From assembly GCA_023375785.1 (NCBI GenBank), contig SZWC01009486.1, positions 49,137 to 74,136 on the forward strand: a stretch of 25,000 bases of DNA. The letters are read 5' to 3'. The translations under genes were made by a program, and so were the position numbers. The notes below the pieces were generated by a model. That model saw nothing but the letters and a program-made list of their open reading frames with translations. It was not told the DNA's origin and made no database searches. This stretch comes from Penium margaritaceum (Eukaryota; Streptophyta; Zygnematophyceae; Desmidiales; Peniaceae). This document shows, piece by piece, positions 1-10,616 of the stretch (position 1 is the stretch's first letter; the number at the start of each line of letters is the position of its first letter).

Positions 1-328
1 ACATGGCAGGGATGGTAATTCTCTTGTGTGAGAGTGTGACTGCCGCTCATCCCGCTAGGCTAGGAGTGTGCTAGGAGGTGAACTTTGACAGAGTGGTTCT
101 TCCAGCTCCATGTGCCAAATGAGGCGTACTTAGGCTTGTTAGAAAGCTGTGCTAATGTACTTTCTCATTTAAGAGTCGATTCAGACATTCGCATTCTCTG
201 CAGACCTACATTTGCTTCCGTAATTTATGTCTGTGCAACCTGCAACTCCCTCTCACAAACAGTTGGTCCTGCCTAGGCAGCTCTTAGTGAGCCTGATCAC
301 CTCCCTGAGGGCTGCCAAGTTTCCATCA
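1..328 (+). repeat. LTR 3' portion of a copia-family element, cut by the window start
   Basis: Bases 35-328 match, in inverted orientation, bases 4916-5205, where the copy is followed by a primer-binding site; that makes both the end of an LTR. Shared landmarks include GGCTAGGAGTGTGCTAG near 57, CCAAATGAGGCGTA near 114, TTAGAAAGCTGTG near 139 and GGTCCTGCCTAGGC near 264. The shared block ends in ATCA at 328, as expected for an LTR ending in CA. A sample of about 94 bases is roughly 80% identical by eye; later parts are lower. TGTGACTG at 35 could be the LTR start, but weaker similarity continues to the left, so the LTR may be longer and run out of the window. No primer-binding site follows 328, so this is a 3' LTR or solo LTR, not a 5' LTR. 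Confidence 0.7.
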
Positions 329-1325
329 GGGAAAAAAGGGGAGGTTTATATTGCTTATCTAGCTGGGACAGGTTCATCAGGATTGATGGTAACATGTTTA
401 AACTCATGTTCCTCTTCAAAAGGATTCATTGAAAGATTCTGATGTGCTATTTGACTGCCAAGAAATATGCAAAGGGAATTATGGAATGTGAGAGTTCATG
501 TTTTCCGGGAGATCATGTGCCACTTACTGTGCTGCAAGTTTAGCCATACATCTCTAGTTCAGGTGCATCTTTTTTTCTCCCCAAAGGTCAACAGCCTTTG
601 GAGTAGGATCTTCTGGTGAAATGATCTAGGAGAGAGGAGTTCACTTGATCTCAAGTACTGGAAAGCACCATTTCAGGTGGATATGTTGTTGGTGGAGCAG
701 GCTGTGTGTTGCAGATTTTTTTTCCTCTTTTTTTTGTGCCACCCCTGTAATCGGATTCGTAGGGTAGGGTTCATGATCAGATTGAATGTCGTTTTTCCAT
801 CTCAATCTCCTGAAGTAGAGCTGGTACCATCCACAGAAGTGTAGCTTATGGGATAGAATTATCTCTATTGTTATTCTTACATTTTGTGTTCTGATGCATG
901 CCAGGTCGTGTTCATGGTTTTTGGCTGGATGAAAGAAGCTCTGCCACATGTTCTGAGGCTTTATCCTGAGCTGATTGTAGATTTTGTAGACTTGGGCCTC
1001 CTCATTGGGCAGTTTCTGTTGATGGCCCCCTTTTAATGGGATTGACAAAACACCATACTTGCATGTATGTTTTCAATTCTTGATTGGTTGGCCCAATGTG
1101 CTGGGAGATCCAGCATTGGGTGGGTGCATTATCTGATGTGTGGAAGATCTTTGTGTTTTTTCACAAGGCTCCCTTGGCTTTGGCTCCCGTGGTCAAACAT
1201 TCCCCATTTCTTACACCTGGGTTCTTGGATTCTGGAACATGCTGTGGAGAAATTTTTCATCACCTCCACCTTTTATTCATCTTCATTCTACAATCACAAG
1301 AGCCTCACATACATTTTCCTTTGTC
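329..1325. other. unrecognised stretch; no supported gene
   Basis: The longest open frame is on the minus strand, 1048-641 (135 codons). It resembles no family I know and is rich in His, Lys and Gln without domain-like motifs. The expected end of the minus-strand copia 3' LTR should lie in this stretch, since the LTR-like similarity to 5300-6600 fades near 1326, but I could not align it convincingly. It may be that LTR end in badly decayed form, or flanking DNA into which the plus-strand element (ending at 328) inserted. Confidence 0.35.
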
Positions 1326-2934
1326 AGTAAATCCGTGTTTCTGGTTCTCATTGCAGCAGAAGTAGCATGGTCAGCTCAGTCAGCTGCTCCATTCTGCAGC
1401 ATTATTGTGAATACGCCCATTCCTACCTGAAGAGACTCTATTTCATTCTGAAAACATCTTCACTCTTACTTGAGCTCTTTGATCTTGTCAAGGGTATTGT
1501 TCAATGTAGGAGGAATGTCATGAAATCCAGTCACTGCTAATTTCCCGTATGAGATTCTCCAATTTCCTTGAGATGAGAAATATGATCTCCTAGAAACTTC
1601 TATGAGTCCATTCAGAGGCCATGTATTTCAGCTAGTAAATCCTCGAGCTCAGTGTGAGTGCCCTTGTTCCAGTAGTCATTGATTTCATTCCATGCAATTC
1701 CTGGGTTTATACTTGCATTTCTTCCTTTAGTACAAAATCTTAACATGCCCTTGAGATGTATGGAAAGAAAGGAAAAGGGCTTGGTCACAATGTTGCTGCT
1801 AAAAACTTGATTTTCTGATAATTCTGTGGCATTAACGGTCTCACTTGGTGGATCCACAACAATTCCTCAAAATCCTTCACTGAGATACAGTATTTCATGC
1901 TAAATACAATGGTGTGATTTTGTCCTCCATCAGCTATTGGAATCTGTACATACCTGTCTTGTATGGAGAAACTTGTGTAACTGACTCAATCTGTCATTAC
2001 AATAGTAAAATAAATGGCCCTACTCTGAAACCACATATGAATGATTGATCATCGGGGATTTTCATCGTTTCACCCATTCGTTGATTCTTCTCATCCAATG
2101 TGACTGAACTCCAGTGGAGTCTCATCTAGCTCCACATTCCGTCACAAAAAATACCTATTTGAAGACTTATCACTAGAAAAGGACACACAGACAGTCAAGA
2201 AGAAAAGTGAATGAATCCAGAACCTTAGAAATCACTGTAAACCGTTTATGTTTTAAGAAGATAAAAGCTGGGGGGAAAAATGAAAGTTAACTGGAGCTTA
2301 AGATACACTTGTACTACTCTCTTTTCTTCTACAGGAAAAAAAAAAACCCCAAGTATGGCTTATTCGCACATTTTCTGGATCTATTTCATGATTTACGTGC
2401 TCATGTGCAATTTTGCGTTCCTCCCATGTCTGCACTTACCCCCTGTACTACTTATTCTGCAGCCAACCAGAATGAGATCATGGGCGGAGATCAGCCAGAC
2501 CCATCAAGCTTGGAGACACAACATAAAAGAGGCGCATAAGCCCAATGTTTGTTAAGAAAAATTGTGAGGTACCACATTGCAAAAATTCCTTGTAACCATG
2601 TGCAAAAGTCAAAGGAGTAATAAGAGTAACACCCATAAGTAAAACAACGTTCACAGTCAGTGCTGTCACTTTCGTAGCTCTAGAGGGAGGTGTTTCAACC
2701 TGCACCTTGTTCCAATGTATCTCCCGATCTGCAATAACTGAACACATCCCGCAACCCGTCTGCCAGAACTTGCCGTTCCCCTGGTAAGGATCAGCGCATA
2801 CTCCGTGGAAAAGTTCTCTGACCCTAGTCCAGTTTAGTGTGAATGCACTGAAATCCCTTTCTACGATGTGGCAAGGCTTTTCCTTCCTTGTAGATCAACA
2901 AAAGAGCCATAACCACAAGTGGTGTAAACGAGCA
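1326..2934 (-). repeat. candidate 3' LTR of the copia element
   Basis: It begins with TGCTCG directly after a purine-rich tract and the RNase H end, where a 3' LTR should start. Several spots align in the same order and orientation with 5300-6600: for example GTCAGTAAATC near 1323 against GTCAATAAATC near 5308, CACAATGTT near 1786 against GACAATGTT near 5651, and TTGGTGGA near 1845 against TTGGTGGA near 5710. Overall identity looks like only 60-65% with many gaps, so the assignment is tentative. Minus-strand open frames inside it (2747-2478, hydrophobic; 1857-1612) have diverged counterparts in the other copy, which argues they are LTR sequence and not separate genes. The LTR terminus was not found. 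Confidence 0.45.
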
Positions 2935-2954
2935 TTAAAATTTCTCTCCCTTGG
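2935..2954 (-). promoter_or_regulatory. polypurine tract of the copia element
   Basis: On the minus strand a purine run (AAGGGAGAGAAA) followed by TTTTAA stands immediately before TGCTCG at 2934, the putative LTR start, and just after the RNase H coding remnant. This is the place and composition expected for the plus-strand DNA primer of an LTR retrotransposon. Confidence 0.5.
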
Positions 2955-3029
2955 ATGGTAACACTACCGGAACTTACAGCCACTCCAGTACATCTTTCAA
3001 CATGCATTCAGGCCATCAAACCCCATAAA

Positions 3030-4130
3030 TCTAAGCATTGCAATGCAGATCATGCTACTATTTTGTGGTTTCACTTAGTCTATGCAATCTGTGAGCATCT
3101 GGATGGTGCCACAATGCTGGACCTCCATTTGGCCCTTTGCCACAATATCCCTTGCATCATTGTACTGCATGACAATTTGATTGGTCCTCGGGCACTCTGT
3201 CATTAGGTGAATGGTATACTGTTCATCCTCAAGTATATCTTTAGGTCCTTGCTGAAGCTTTCAATGCTCCTAAAGAATCTTTTAGAGCAGCACCATCTCC
3301 TTGATTGCTCCTGCCAGTGAAATGTATTCCAGTTTCACCTGGGAGGTGGAATTATTTTCCTGAATTCAACACCACGGCACCCATGAGGAGAAAGAAATCC
3401 CTAGAAATAAATCAAGTTTTTCTCTATGCCTCCTACATAGTCAGCTTCCATATAGAAGACCAGCTGCAGGGGCTGGAACCTGCCCTGTATTCCAAAACCA
3501 GGTGTGCATACCGTGCCATCCATAAGCATCAGAGGATGAAATTGACTCCACTCCAGCAAAGTATCCGTGGAATGGCTGCAAAATGTTTTCCAGCCCTACT
3601 GCGTAGCACAGGTCAAGTCTCAAATCTTCCTCTGTTTACATGAGGCTAAAGATTCTTTTCTGATTTTGGTCTCAAGATCCTATCATTGGCTGCTGCACAA
3701 TCACCATGCTCATCTGGTACATGCCTTTGTCTTCCTCCTAGCACATGAACCTCAGTTTCTCCATGATGGAGTCCATATCCTAGGACCAGGACCTGGACGC
3801 TTGTTTATGCTGACACAAGGCCATCTGCATGAGGCACACCTTGCCTCCATCTCCCTCAAACCCTTCAAGCACCTACATGTATAATTCTTTTACCATGGTG
3901 CCATTGAGAAAGGTGGTATTTACGTCCATCTGCTGAACCCCCAAACCCTGCACGGCTACTACCATGACGATGGAGCAGAACCTGATGATTATGGTGACAG
4001 GGGTACATGTTTCCTTGTATTGCTTGCCCTCCCAGTGGGTGTATGCCTTTGCTACCCACCACAACTTGTAACCTGCCACTCCTGCCTCCTACTTCTTCCT
4101 GTCAACGCATGCAAGAACCTCCTGCATGGC
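3030..4130 (-). pseudogene. copia reverse transcriptase and RNase H remnant
   Basis: Reverse transcriptase copies element RNA into cDNA; RNase H removes the RNA strand. Reading down the minus strand, 4079-3873 holds the N-terminal RT block: a VAKAYTHWEG segment (family VAKGYTQ), KETCTPVTII (family ETFAPV) and MDVNTTFLNG near 3925 (family MDVKTAFLNG). Near 3840-3790 follows VCLMQMALCQHKQASRSW, matching the family VCKLKKALYGLKQAPRAW with several changes. The YVDD catalytic box is not seen. Further down come PDLCYAVG-like sequence (about 3615), ADYVGG (about 3435, family ADWAGD), LEYISLAGAIKEM (about 3320, family AEYIAL..A.KE) and a block near 3180-3060 like the RNase H end. These lie in several frames with stops between, so it is not expressible as one protein. 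Family comparison is from memory. Confidence 0.8.
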
Positions 4131-4314
4131 GAGTGGCTTGTAATGCACCAAACAAATACTTACAGCAGCCTTCCTCATCTTTCATGCTTTCATGCGGTGC
4201 CTCCCACTGTTTCTTCTCTGCATCCTTTTGTACATTCTGATGTGACAGTGATTCTCCTTTGGAAAAGAATCATGTGTCAGGGTCTTCCTGGTCTGTCACT
4301 GCAACTCCTTGACA

Positions 4315-4816
4315 TCATTGTTGGAGCTGTCCTCCACAGGCTCCCTTGGGCTTTTGGTCGGATCTGCTCCTGCATCCATGGCCATTCTTGCCATTTCTGC
4401 AAGACTCTATAGATGTGTTACACTTTGAGGGATCTTCCTTGATACCAGCTACCACAGGCACCTCCAGAAAATCAAGGGGTTGGAACCACTTCCCCTTCTG
4501 TGGAAAGTCCGCCATGTCATCTCTATCGGTGTATTTCTGCCACTTGTAAATTCTACTCTGCCAAAGTTGATCACATAATCTTGTGGGTCATAGATTCATT
4601 ATGTCTTGTATGCCATCTCGTACTCCACAAGGAAGCAGGGTGTCAAACATGGACCCAGTATCTTGTCCTTCTACCCAGATTCTGTCACCTGTGCAAACTA
4701 CTTGCATCCAAAGGCCATCAGATCTCCCAAGTCATGTTGTGGATCCAGTTGAATAATTTGTTGCCTTCAAACTTGGTGATGTTAACGCCGGCCACTACCA
4801 AAGCGGATGTCGCCAT
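4315..4816 (-). pseudogene. copia gag start and linker remnant
   Basis: An ATG at 4816, about 90 bases after the PBS, opens MATSALVVAGVNITKFEGNK and about 11 more codons before a stop near 4722. The segment NITKFEGNKLFNWIHNM matches the usual start of plant copia Gag (K.EG.N...W...M), which forms the element's capsid-like particle. After more stops and shifts, an open stretch at 4515-4315 (DMADFPQKGKW, then a Lys/Ser/Cys-rich tail) leads toward the RT. It resembles no domain I can name. The Gag zinc knuckle, protease and integrase are absent, so a deletion of some 2-3 kb joined gag to the pre-RT region. Confidence 0.6.
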
Positions 4817-4902
4817 GGTATTGCAATGTTCAGCCCACAAACGACTCTTTCACAAAACATAGTGTAAGGAATTCCTCAAGGATGAGGCAAAGCCATTCTA
4901 TA

Positions 4903-4914
4903 GCTGTGATACCA
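4903..4914 (-). promoter_or_regulatory. primer-binding site (tRNA-iMet type) of the copia element
   Basis: Minus strand TGGTATCACAGC starts two bases after the LTR-ending CA at 4916. It differs at one position from TGGTATCAGAGC, the usual plant LTR-retrotransposon site complementary to the 3' end of initiator tRNA-Met. It fixes the 5' LTR boundary and the direction of the element. Confidence 0.82.
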
Positions 4915-4915
4915 C

Positions 4916-6918
4916 TGATAAAAACTGGGGAATCTCTCAGAGAGGTCACCAGGCTCAATAAGAGCCGCCTAGGCAGGACCAGCTCTTTGTACAAGGGATT
5001 TACAGGTTGCATAGACAGAAAGTATGGAAGCGAATGTAGTAAAACAGAGAGTGCAAATTTCAGATTCTTGAGTGATAAATAAAATCTTCACAGCTTTCTA
5101 AAAATCCCTTATACGCCTCATTTGGCCAAGGGAGCGCAAAGATACACTCTATCAAAGTTTACCCTCTAGCACACTCCTAGCCTTGCAGGATGAGCAACAG
5201 TCACATTGTCATAAACTATAATCATGTATCCCAAGGCCTGCATGGCTGGTCTATACTCTTCAAATGCTGCTTGTTTGATGTCTCCTGGAGGCCGCTTTCA
5301 GCCATCCTCGTCAATAAATCTGGCCGCCTTTTGTGCTGAAAGTGCTCTGGTCGCCATTTGAACCCGAACCATGATCTCCAAATTCTGAAAAATCATATCA
5401 CAATCAAACGGATTCCGTATTGATTTCCGTAAAGTAATCTAGAAACTTTGAATCATCATTTATGCATCTATTTTGTCAGATAATTTTTATCGAGCAACCC
5501 ATTTCTTTCACTCTCTGGCACCCTCATATCCATCACATGTAAGTCCAGGGGAATTTCTGACCATGAAGCGGTAACTGTGGTAGCAAGTGTGGAATTCCTT
5601 CCTCTTGATATCGTGGCTACAGAAACAAATTTCTTAAACAGTGCCATGTTGACAATGTTTGTATGAAACATAAAATCCTTTGATCTGCCTGTAAATTCTG
5701 TCACACCTGTTGGTGGAGTCCATGCAACTTTCATGGAGCATCTTTTTCCTTGTTCAAGTTCTCATCACATTTATTCATACATGTTCAAAAATTTCCCATC
5801 AGTTTGGTGGAGAAAGAAAGATTTCCCATGTCCGTTGAGAGGTATCACAACTGATGAAAATGACATGAGATTGCAGTTGTGAAACGTTTGTTTTGTTCTG
5901 TCAGTCCTCTGCTACAGTTCATTTCCATGAAATGGGAAGAAGACCTGAGATTTGTATCCCTTGTGATAAAATCATTAATTTTGACTCTTCTTTCTTGGAT
6001 ATAGTCTCATGAACAAAAAAATTCACCTCTGAATCCTGTTACAACATGCACATGGTTGGTCTCCTCCAATTGGCCTAGTCGGGCTGTTCTTTGAGGATGG
6101 ATGGATTTGTGTAGACGGGCATGAGGCGACAGACTACAAAACAAGGCCAAAAGGAAGTTACGTGCCTTCCGCTCTTAGTATTTCAAGTAGGAGGAGAAAT
6201 CACCCTCAGGGTCACGGTTCCACTCTGAGAAGTTTATGGGGATCACTTCCTTGCAACCGTGTTCTGACACCTGGTCACTTTTGCATAAGGAGAAAAAACT
6301 TCGGGCTTCGACCAACCAAAGTTTCTTTAGTCTCTCCTTTTCGTGGAAAACTCTGTTAGGAGTCTCAAAGGTAAGAAGTTTAAGAGACACTTTCCAGGTG
6401 AAATGTACATATTGTCCTACAGCCAGAACTGAAATTGTGTGTGCAGTGGCTCCTTGGAGGGCCACTTCCAGGGAATTCCTGGACCACCTCACCTGTCTGC
6501 TACCTCATGTATCCTGTGATCACCAAGCTGTATTCTTCACTGGAATCATCTGAGAAGCTTCCTCTCACCGTTTTTGGTAAAAAAAAAACTACCACCACCA
6601 GGGTTCCAAGCCGTGACCTCACATCTCCAACTCTGGAACACTAACCATTTCGCTTAACGGGCTTGACACACTCAGTGTCTACCGGCTAGAATTTCATGAC
6701 CAGACTTAGGGGAGTAACTCCACACGAGCAGTGCATGCCTAGTCTGTCCAAAGTGGAGCAGTGGACAAGGGGCGTCGCACGTCAATAATCAGAGGTTCCA
6801 TCCATAGCTGATACTTTCTCTCGATGGACACTAATTCTCTTTCTTGTGAAAGATTGAGGTCTTCATTTACTCAAGATCAGTTGTTGGATGATATGGGTCT
6901 TCTGGGTTTTAATCATCA
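4916..6918 (-). repeat. 5' LTR of the copia element (upper limit estimated)
   Basis: The lower boundary is firm: the LTR ends ...ATCA at 4916, one base before the PBS. The last 290 bp (4916-5205) match the plus-strand LTR end at 35-328. Above 5205 similarity continues only to the same-strand segment 1326-2934, through about 6590, where a SINE-like insert interrupts it. Weak similarity resumes near 6850 (AGAAAGAGAATTAGTG on the minus strand against AGAAAGGGATTTCAGTG near 2840), and TGATGATTAAAAC at 6918 could be the LTR start. The implied LTR of about 1.8 kb without the SINE is long for copia but not unheard of. An alternative is that the LTR is only 290 bp and 5206-6600 is the 3' end of another element copy in tandem. 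Confidence 0.5.
6579..6725 (-). mobile_element. probable tRNA-derived SINE
   Basis: On the minus strand a polymerase III-like promoter is visible: TTAAGCGAAATGG near 6655-6643 resembles a tRNA A box, and GGCTTGGAACCC near 6613-6602 resembles the B box GGTTCGAACCC, about 30 bases apart, preceded by GAGGTCAC as in many plant tRNA-related SINEs. It ends in a run of ten T (6588-6579). Its position coincides with an interruption in the alignment between the two copia LTR copies. Target duplications and the exact 5' end were not resolved. It could instead be a chance match inside old LTR sequence. Confidence 0.35.
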
Positions 6919-7941
6919 TTTATTTTCAGTACATGCTACTGGCAGGTATCTTCATAAGTAATAGCTTTTGTTTTAAACATGTTCTTTGATTTGGATGCTA
7001 CTATGTAAATCATTGTTCACTATTTAGAACAGTTTGTTTCTTACATTTTAACATACTTCATGCAAATGTTTTAAGATGTATTATTCAAGTGGTCATATTC
7101 TAAGGCTCAGCAGGGCTGCAATGGAAAGCCATGCAAAACATCTCTTAAGATATCTGATGAAAGGCTACCATGATGAAATGGAAATGAACCGAGCTTTGTT
7201 TGTTTCATCTTTTTGACAGTTTTTAATAACCACAGCTTTTCAATTGAAGGGAACATCAGAGTCATGTGTCTCACTGTGACTCATGGGTCACAGAGAGTCA
7301 TCGTTCTCTCATTGCAGGTGTTCGCAGAGACAAATGAAGACAACAAACCAAGTAAATGTTTTTTGCCAAAGTCACACTACCGTATGGGACATTTTCAACA
7401 ATCTAAGCCAATTGACATGTTCCACCATGCCTGTAATTGTTGGCCGATTGGGCAATGGTTGTGGCAAGGGATTTCCGATGCTCATGGGATCCACCACCAC
7501 TGACCACAAACCTTGCAACGTCGCCAGCATTTTTCTTGCCTTGAGGTATCCGTGCATCAGTAACTTCTGTTCCTCCATGGCTGATGTCCTTACTGGTATT
7601 GTTATTGGGTTCACTCACTCTTCACCACTGTCACTTCCGCCTGGTCTGCACAGAATATAGTTTTCAAGGTTGCACTCGAAAGACTTGTGCAAGTTTTTTT
7701 CACTGAGCAAGGTTGATTTATGCCTCTCTAACACCGTGGAGTTATGATACCAAGTGGTAACTGGGCGAGAATCTTTGTTATCTGTTGTAAAATGAGAAGA
7801 AGATAAACACAATGGGAGCTAATGGAATGAATAAACCGTTTGCAAAAAAAGTAACTCTACTTTTTTTAAAAAGGTCTTTGAATCTCGGTAGAATGCATGC
7901 AAACATGACAACTCTGAATATAATACATGTAAGATCTAAGG
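6919..7941. other. unrecognised stretch between the copia and gypsy elements
   Basis: No gene family is recognisable. Overlapping minus-strand open frames at 7812-7615, 7618-7403 and 7614-7372 have no motif I know. On the minus strand TGGTATCATAAC (7752-7741) is 10 of 12 identical to the plant primer-binding site, so this could be the start of the internal region of a further decayed LTR element interrupted by the gypsy insertion at 7942. That is only a suggestion. Confidence 0.25.
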
Positions 7942-8861
7942 TGTGAGCCAAGGGATACCCGATGTTACAGTCAGACTTGCAGCCCGTGGGATAAACCTCC
8001 CACCCTAGACCCTTGGTGTGTGGGCCAACCCAAGAGATGCAGCACAACCCTCTCCTAGCAGCAAGACCACTGCTAATGACCAAGATTCTTTTTGTGTGAC
8101 TCTTGCAATGTTGTTTGGACCAAGGTACACTGGGAAAGACTTGTAAAACCAAATGGACGTGTGCAGCACAATACTTGGAACACAAATAGATTTGCGCAAG
8201 GAATTGATCCTTTAAGTTTATAGACTAGTACAAGGCAATGTACAACATCTTTGGTCAGGTTGGCATGCTTAGAACGATTCCTAGGCTTCCTTATGTAGCA
8301 TCCCCTATAAGCCAACCGAGAGGCCCTTGGTATTCCGAAGCCCTCTACTAAGGCACAAAAGTGTAAATAATGAATGAACAATGAATTAGAAACTTTTTGC
8401 TTTCCAATGCATCAAATAATGTCTCAATCCATGGAGAGATAGCTGATTTATGGAATTTTGCATGCTCAAGATGTGAATGCCGCTAGGAGCACCATCAGTG
8501 GGGGTCATGGCCATCCAGAAAGCCCTTGTACGAAAATTCACCTCCAACCACTATCCCAAAGTGCCAATAGCCCCCAAAGGACTTTGCCTTATTCACAAAA
8601 AGACCATCCAGGGGTATTCTAGATTGATTGGAAGAGAAATTTGCTCCGCCATGCTCAGGGTCGGACCGGTACATTTACTGCTTTCCGGAGGTGTGCCTCC
8701 CACATTTGCACAGTCGTATCTTTCTTTTCCCTGCACCACATGACGTGGTTCTTGGGCCACATTTCTACAATTATTTAGGAAGAATACAATACGTAAATAA
8801 AAATATGCACCTGAATTCAGCGATAATGTAATCACTGCCCTGACCAGTGACTCCCATGACA
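7942..8861 (-). repeat. 3' LTR of the gypsy element
   Basis: It aligns along its length with 14068-14917. Shared blocks include TTGGTGTGTGG near 8013 and 14141, ACCCTCTCCTAG near 8047 and 14170, CCTAGGCTTCCTTATGT near 8280 and 14407, and GGAGGTGTGCCTCCCAC near 8687 and 14812. On the minus strand it starts TGTCATGGG just after the PPT and ends GGCTCACA at 7942. About 60 extra bases near 8760-8825 are absent from the 5' copy. A minus-strand open frame shared by both LTRs (8381-8073 and 14502-14200) is part of this repeat and not a gene. Confidence 0.9.
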
Positions 8862-8876
8862 TCATACCCCCTCTGA
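8862..8876 (-). promoter_or_regulatory. polypurine tract of the gypsy element
   Basis: Minus strand TCAGAGGGGGTATGA abuts the TG start of the 3' LTR at 8861. A G-rich tract overlapping the last codons of the polyprotein is typical of plant gypsy elements and primes plus-strand DNA synthesis. Confidence 0.8.
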
Positions 8877-8879
8877 GGG

Positions 8880-10210
8880 CGCACCACCCTGGTCCACTCC
8901 TGGGACACTCCGAGTACCAGATTAACTGTAGCTGAGGTATTGCACCATGTATATCCACCAGTTGCCATGCCGACGGTGCCCAAGAATCTTCTCCACCATG
9001 TACTCCTCCCCACCCTCCACCACAACCAGAGGAGGAGCCTGTCCGGGTGCTGCAAATTGCACATCTGGCTCCTTGTAGGCCGTAAGTAGAGAAGAATGGA
9101 ACACATGATGGATCGAGTAGTGTTCTGGCAGTTCCAGCTTGTACCTCACTGTGGACCACTTCACCTTGAACAGGAAAGGGCCAACACACTAAAGCTTGAG
9201 CTTGTCGCTTCCCATCCCTGCAAGCTCCACATTCCAAAAGCTCAGAAAAACCTTTTGTCTCACTGAGAAATCCTTGGATATCCAGTGTTTGTCCGTTTTG
9301 CTGCTTCATCTGCTGCTATGCCTTGTGAATTGTATCACGTACGCTCCGCTACTCCTCCATGAAGTTATGAATGAACTGCTGCACCATGGGTAGGTCTGAC
9401 CCTGTCACCATGCCCAAGGATCAGGTAGGATGCACCTCATACACCAACTCAAAGGTGTATCCCTCTGGCGAGGTGTTCACCATTGAGATGTAAGAAAAAA
9501 CAGCCACCGGGAACTTGCATTCATACCCCTCACCATCCGGCTCTAAGATCCCCCACAACAGATGCTCCATGGTCTGATGGGTACGCTTGGTTTGGCCATC
9601 TGTTTGGGGATGGTAGGATGATGATTGAGTCACATGGGTTCCCTTTCTTTGTGAATTATTCCTCCAAAAACAAGGACGTGAAATGCAGGTCGTGGTCAGA
9701 GACCATACACTTTGGCATCCCAGAAAGTCTGATAATGTCCAGAACGATGAGTTCAGCTGTCTCCGCTGCCTTCACCTTCTCCGCACACATGATGAAATTT
9801 TCCATCTTGCTGAATCTTTCTACCACTACCAGCAACATGGTGTTGCCCGTCGTGCTTTATGGAAGTTCCTCCACAAACTCCAGTGAGTTTTCCATCCAGG
9901 ATTGCTCCGGCACGGTAACGACTCGAGCTCCAATGGAACCTGCGCTCTCCATGACGTGATCCTTTACCACATTTCACAGTTTCTCACATACTCCTTGCAT
10001 TTTTTTCCCATCATTTCCCACCAATACAAGCACATGATCACTTTGAAGATCTTTCCTGGCCAAAACTACCACAGTAATGTTAGTTGTGTACCTCCTCTAA
10101 CAGCGCCTGCCACAACGATGCACTCCTTGCCACAAAAGTTATGTTCTCCTTTGCATGCCACAAATAATGACCGTCCCACTCGCATCCCTTCACTGTATTC
10201 CCGGCAAAGT
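8880..10210 (-). pseudogene. gypsy integrase with chromodomain, remnant
   Basis: Integrase joins the cDNA to host DNA; the chromodomain would direct it to chromatin. On the minus strand: a degraded zinc-binding region near 10200-10020 (HYLWHAKENITFVARS, then EEVHN); SLEFVEELP near 9880, where the first catalytic Asp of the family's MDFI is Glu; LLVVVERFSKMENFI near 9835; VSDHDLHF near 9700 with the second Asp kept; HPQTDGQTKRTHQTMEHLL near 9610-9560, where the catalytic Glu of the family's QTER is Lys; then the GPY/F-type segment YKLELPEHYSIHHVFHSSLL (about 9145-9085); and the chromodomain start EEYMVEKILGHRR (about 9010-8970). Two of three catalytic acids are altered and the frame is broken, so it is inactive. 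Confidence 0.88.
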
Positions 10211-10616
10211 CCTGGTCCTCCACATAATTGTGAGCAAATAGGCTATAAATAAACAAGGATCCCACCGTCACCATGATCCCATGCACACCCAAGTCCAAGA
10301 GACGTAAAATCCAGTCCACTGGATTGATCCTTTCTGTTTTGTACTGGATCTCGTAGTTTGCTATTCCCTATAGCAGCTCCATCCACCGTGCTTGACAACA
10401 ACTCAGGTTTGGCAGCAACTTAAGGTTTTTGAGTACGTAGTGGTCTATGTGCACCAGACACCGTCACACCTTGAGGTAGCACCTCCACTGCTTGAATGCC
10501 GTGATCACTGCAAGAATCTCCTTCTCGTGGATAAGATGGCTGATCTCAGCCCCTTTCAGATTCTTGAATTAGTTCACAATGGGCTGCAGCCCCTTTCCTT
10601 GGTTCTGCATTAATGC

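Larger units (their letters stand above)
1326..6918 (-). mobile_element. decayed, internally deleted Ty1/copia LTR retrotransposon
   Basis: The order on the minus strand is 5' LTR (ends at 4916), PBS (4903-4914), gag start (4816), a linker region, RT (about 4130-3780), RNase H (to about 3030), polypurine tract (2935-2954) and a 3' LTR-like segment from 2934 down to about 1326. The RT preceding RNase H with no integrase after it, and the copia-type motif MDVNTTFLNG, identify Ty1/copia rather than gypsy. Only about 2.0 kb separates the LTRs, against the 4-5 kb usual for copia: most of gag, protease and integrase is missing. Every domain carries stops and frameshifts. LTR outer limits (6918 and 1326) are estimates. 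Confidence 0.7.

Noticed and set aside
1612..1857. Minus-strand frame with loose resemblance to plant pararetrovirus movement proteins
   Set aside because: The resemblance is a short pattern recalled from memory, and a diverged copy at 5734-5468 sits in the paired LTR-like segment. No other viral domain is present.
2478..2747. A hydrophobic minus-strand frame after copia RNase H that could suggest an envelope-like gene
   Set aside because: A diverged counterpart lies at 6492-6175 in the 5' LTR-like segment, so it is better explained as LTR sequence; the two copies do not keep a common intact frame.
7372..7660. Overlapping frames on both strands near 7400-7600
   Set aside because: No known motif in any frame, and codons on the two strands are equally open, as expected by chance in this composition.
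8593..9309. A 238-codon minus-strand open frame
   Set aside because: It overlaps the integrase C-terminal region, PPT and 3' LTR in another frame; the recognisable protein motifs are in a different frame.
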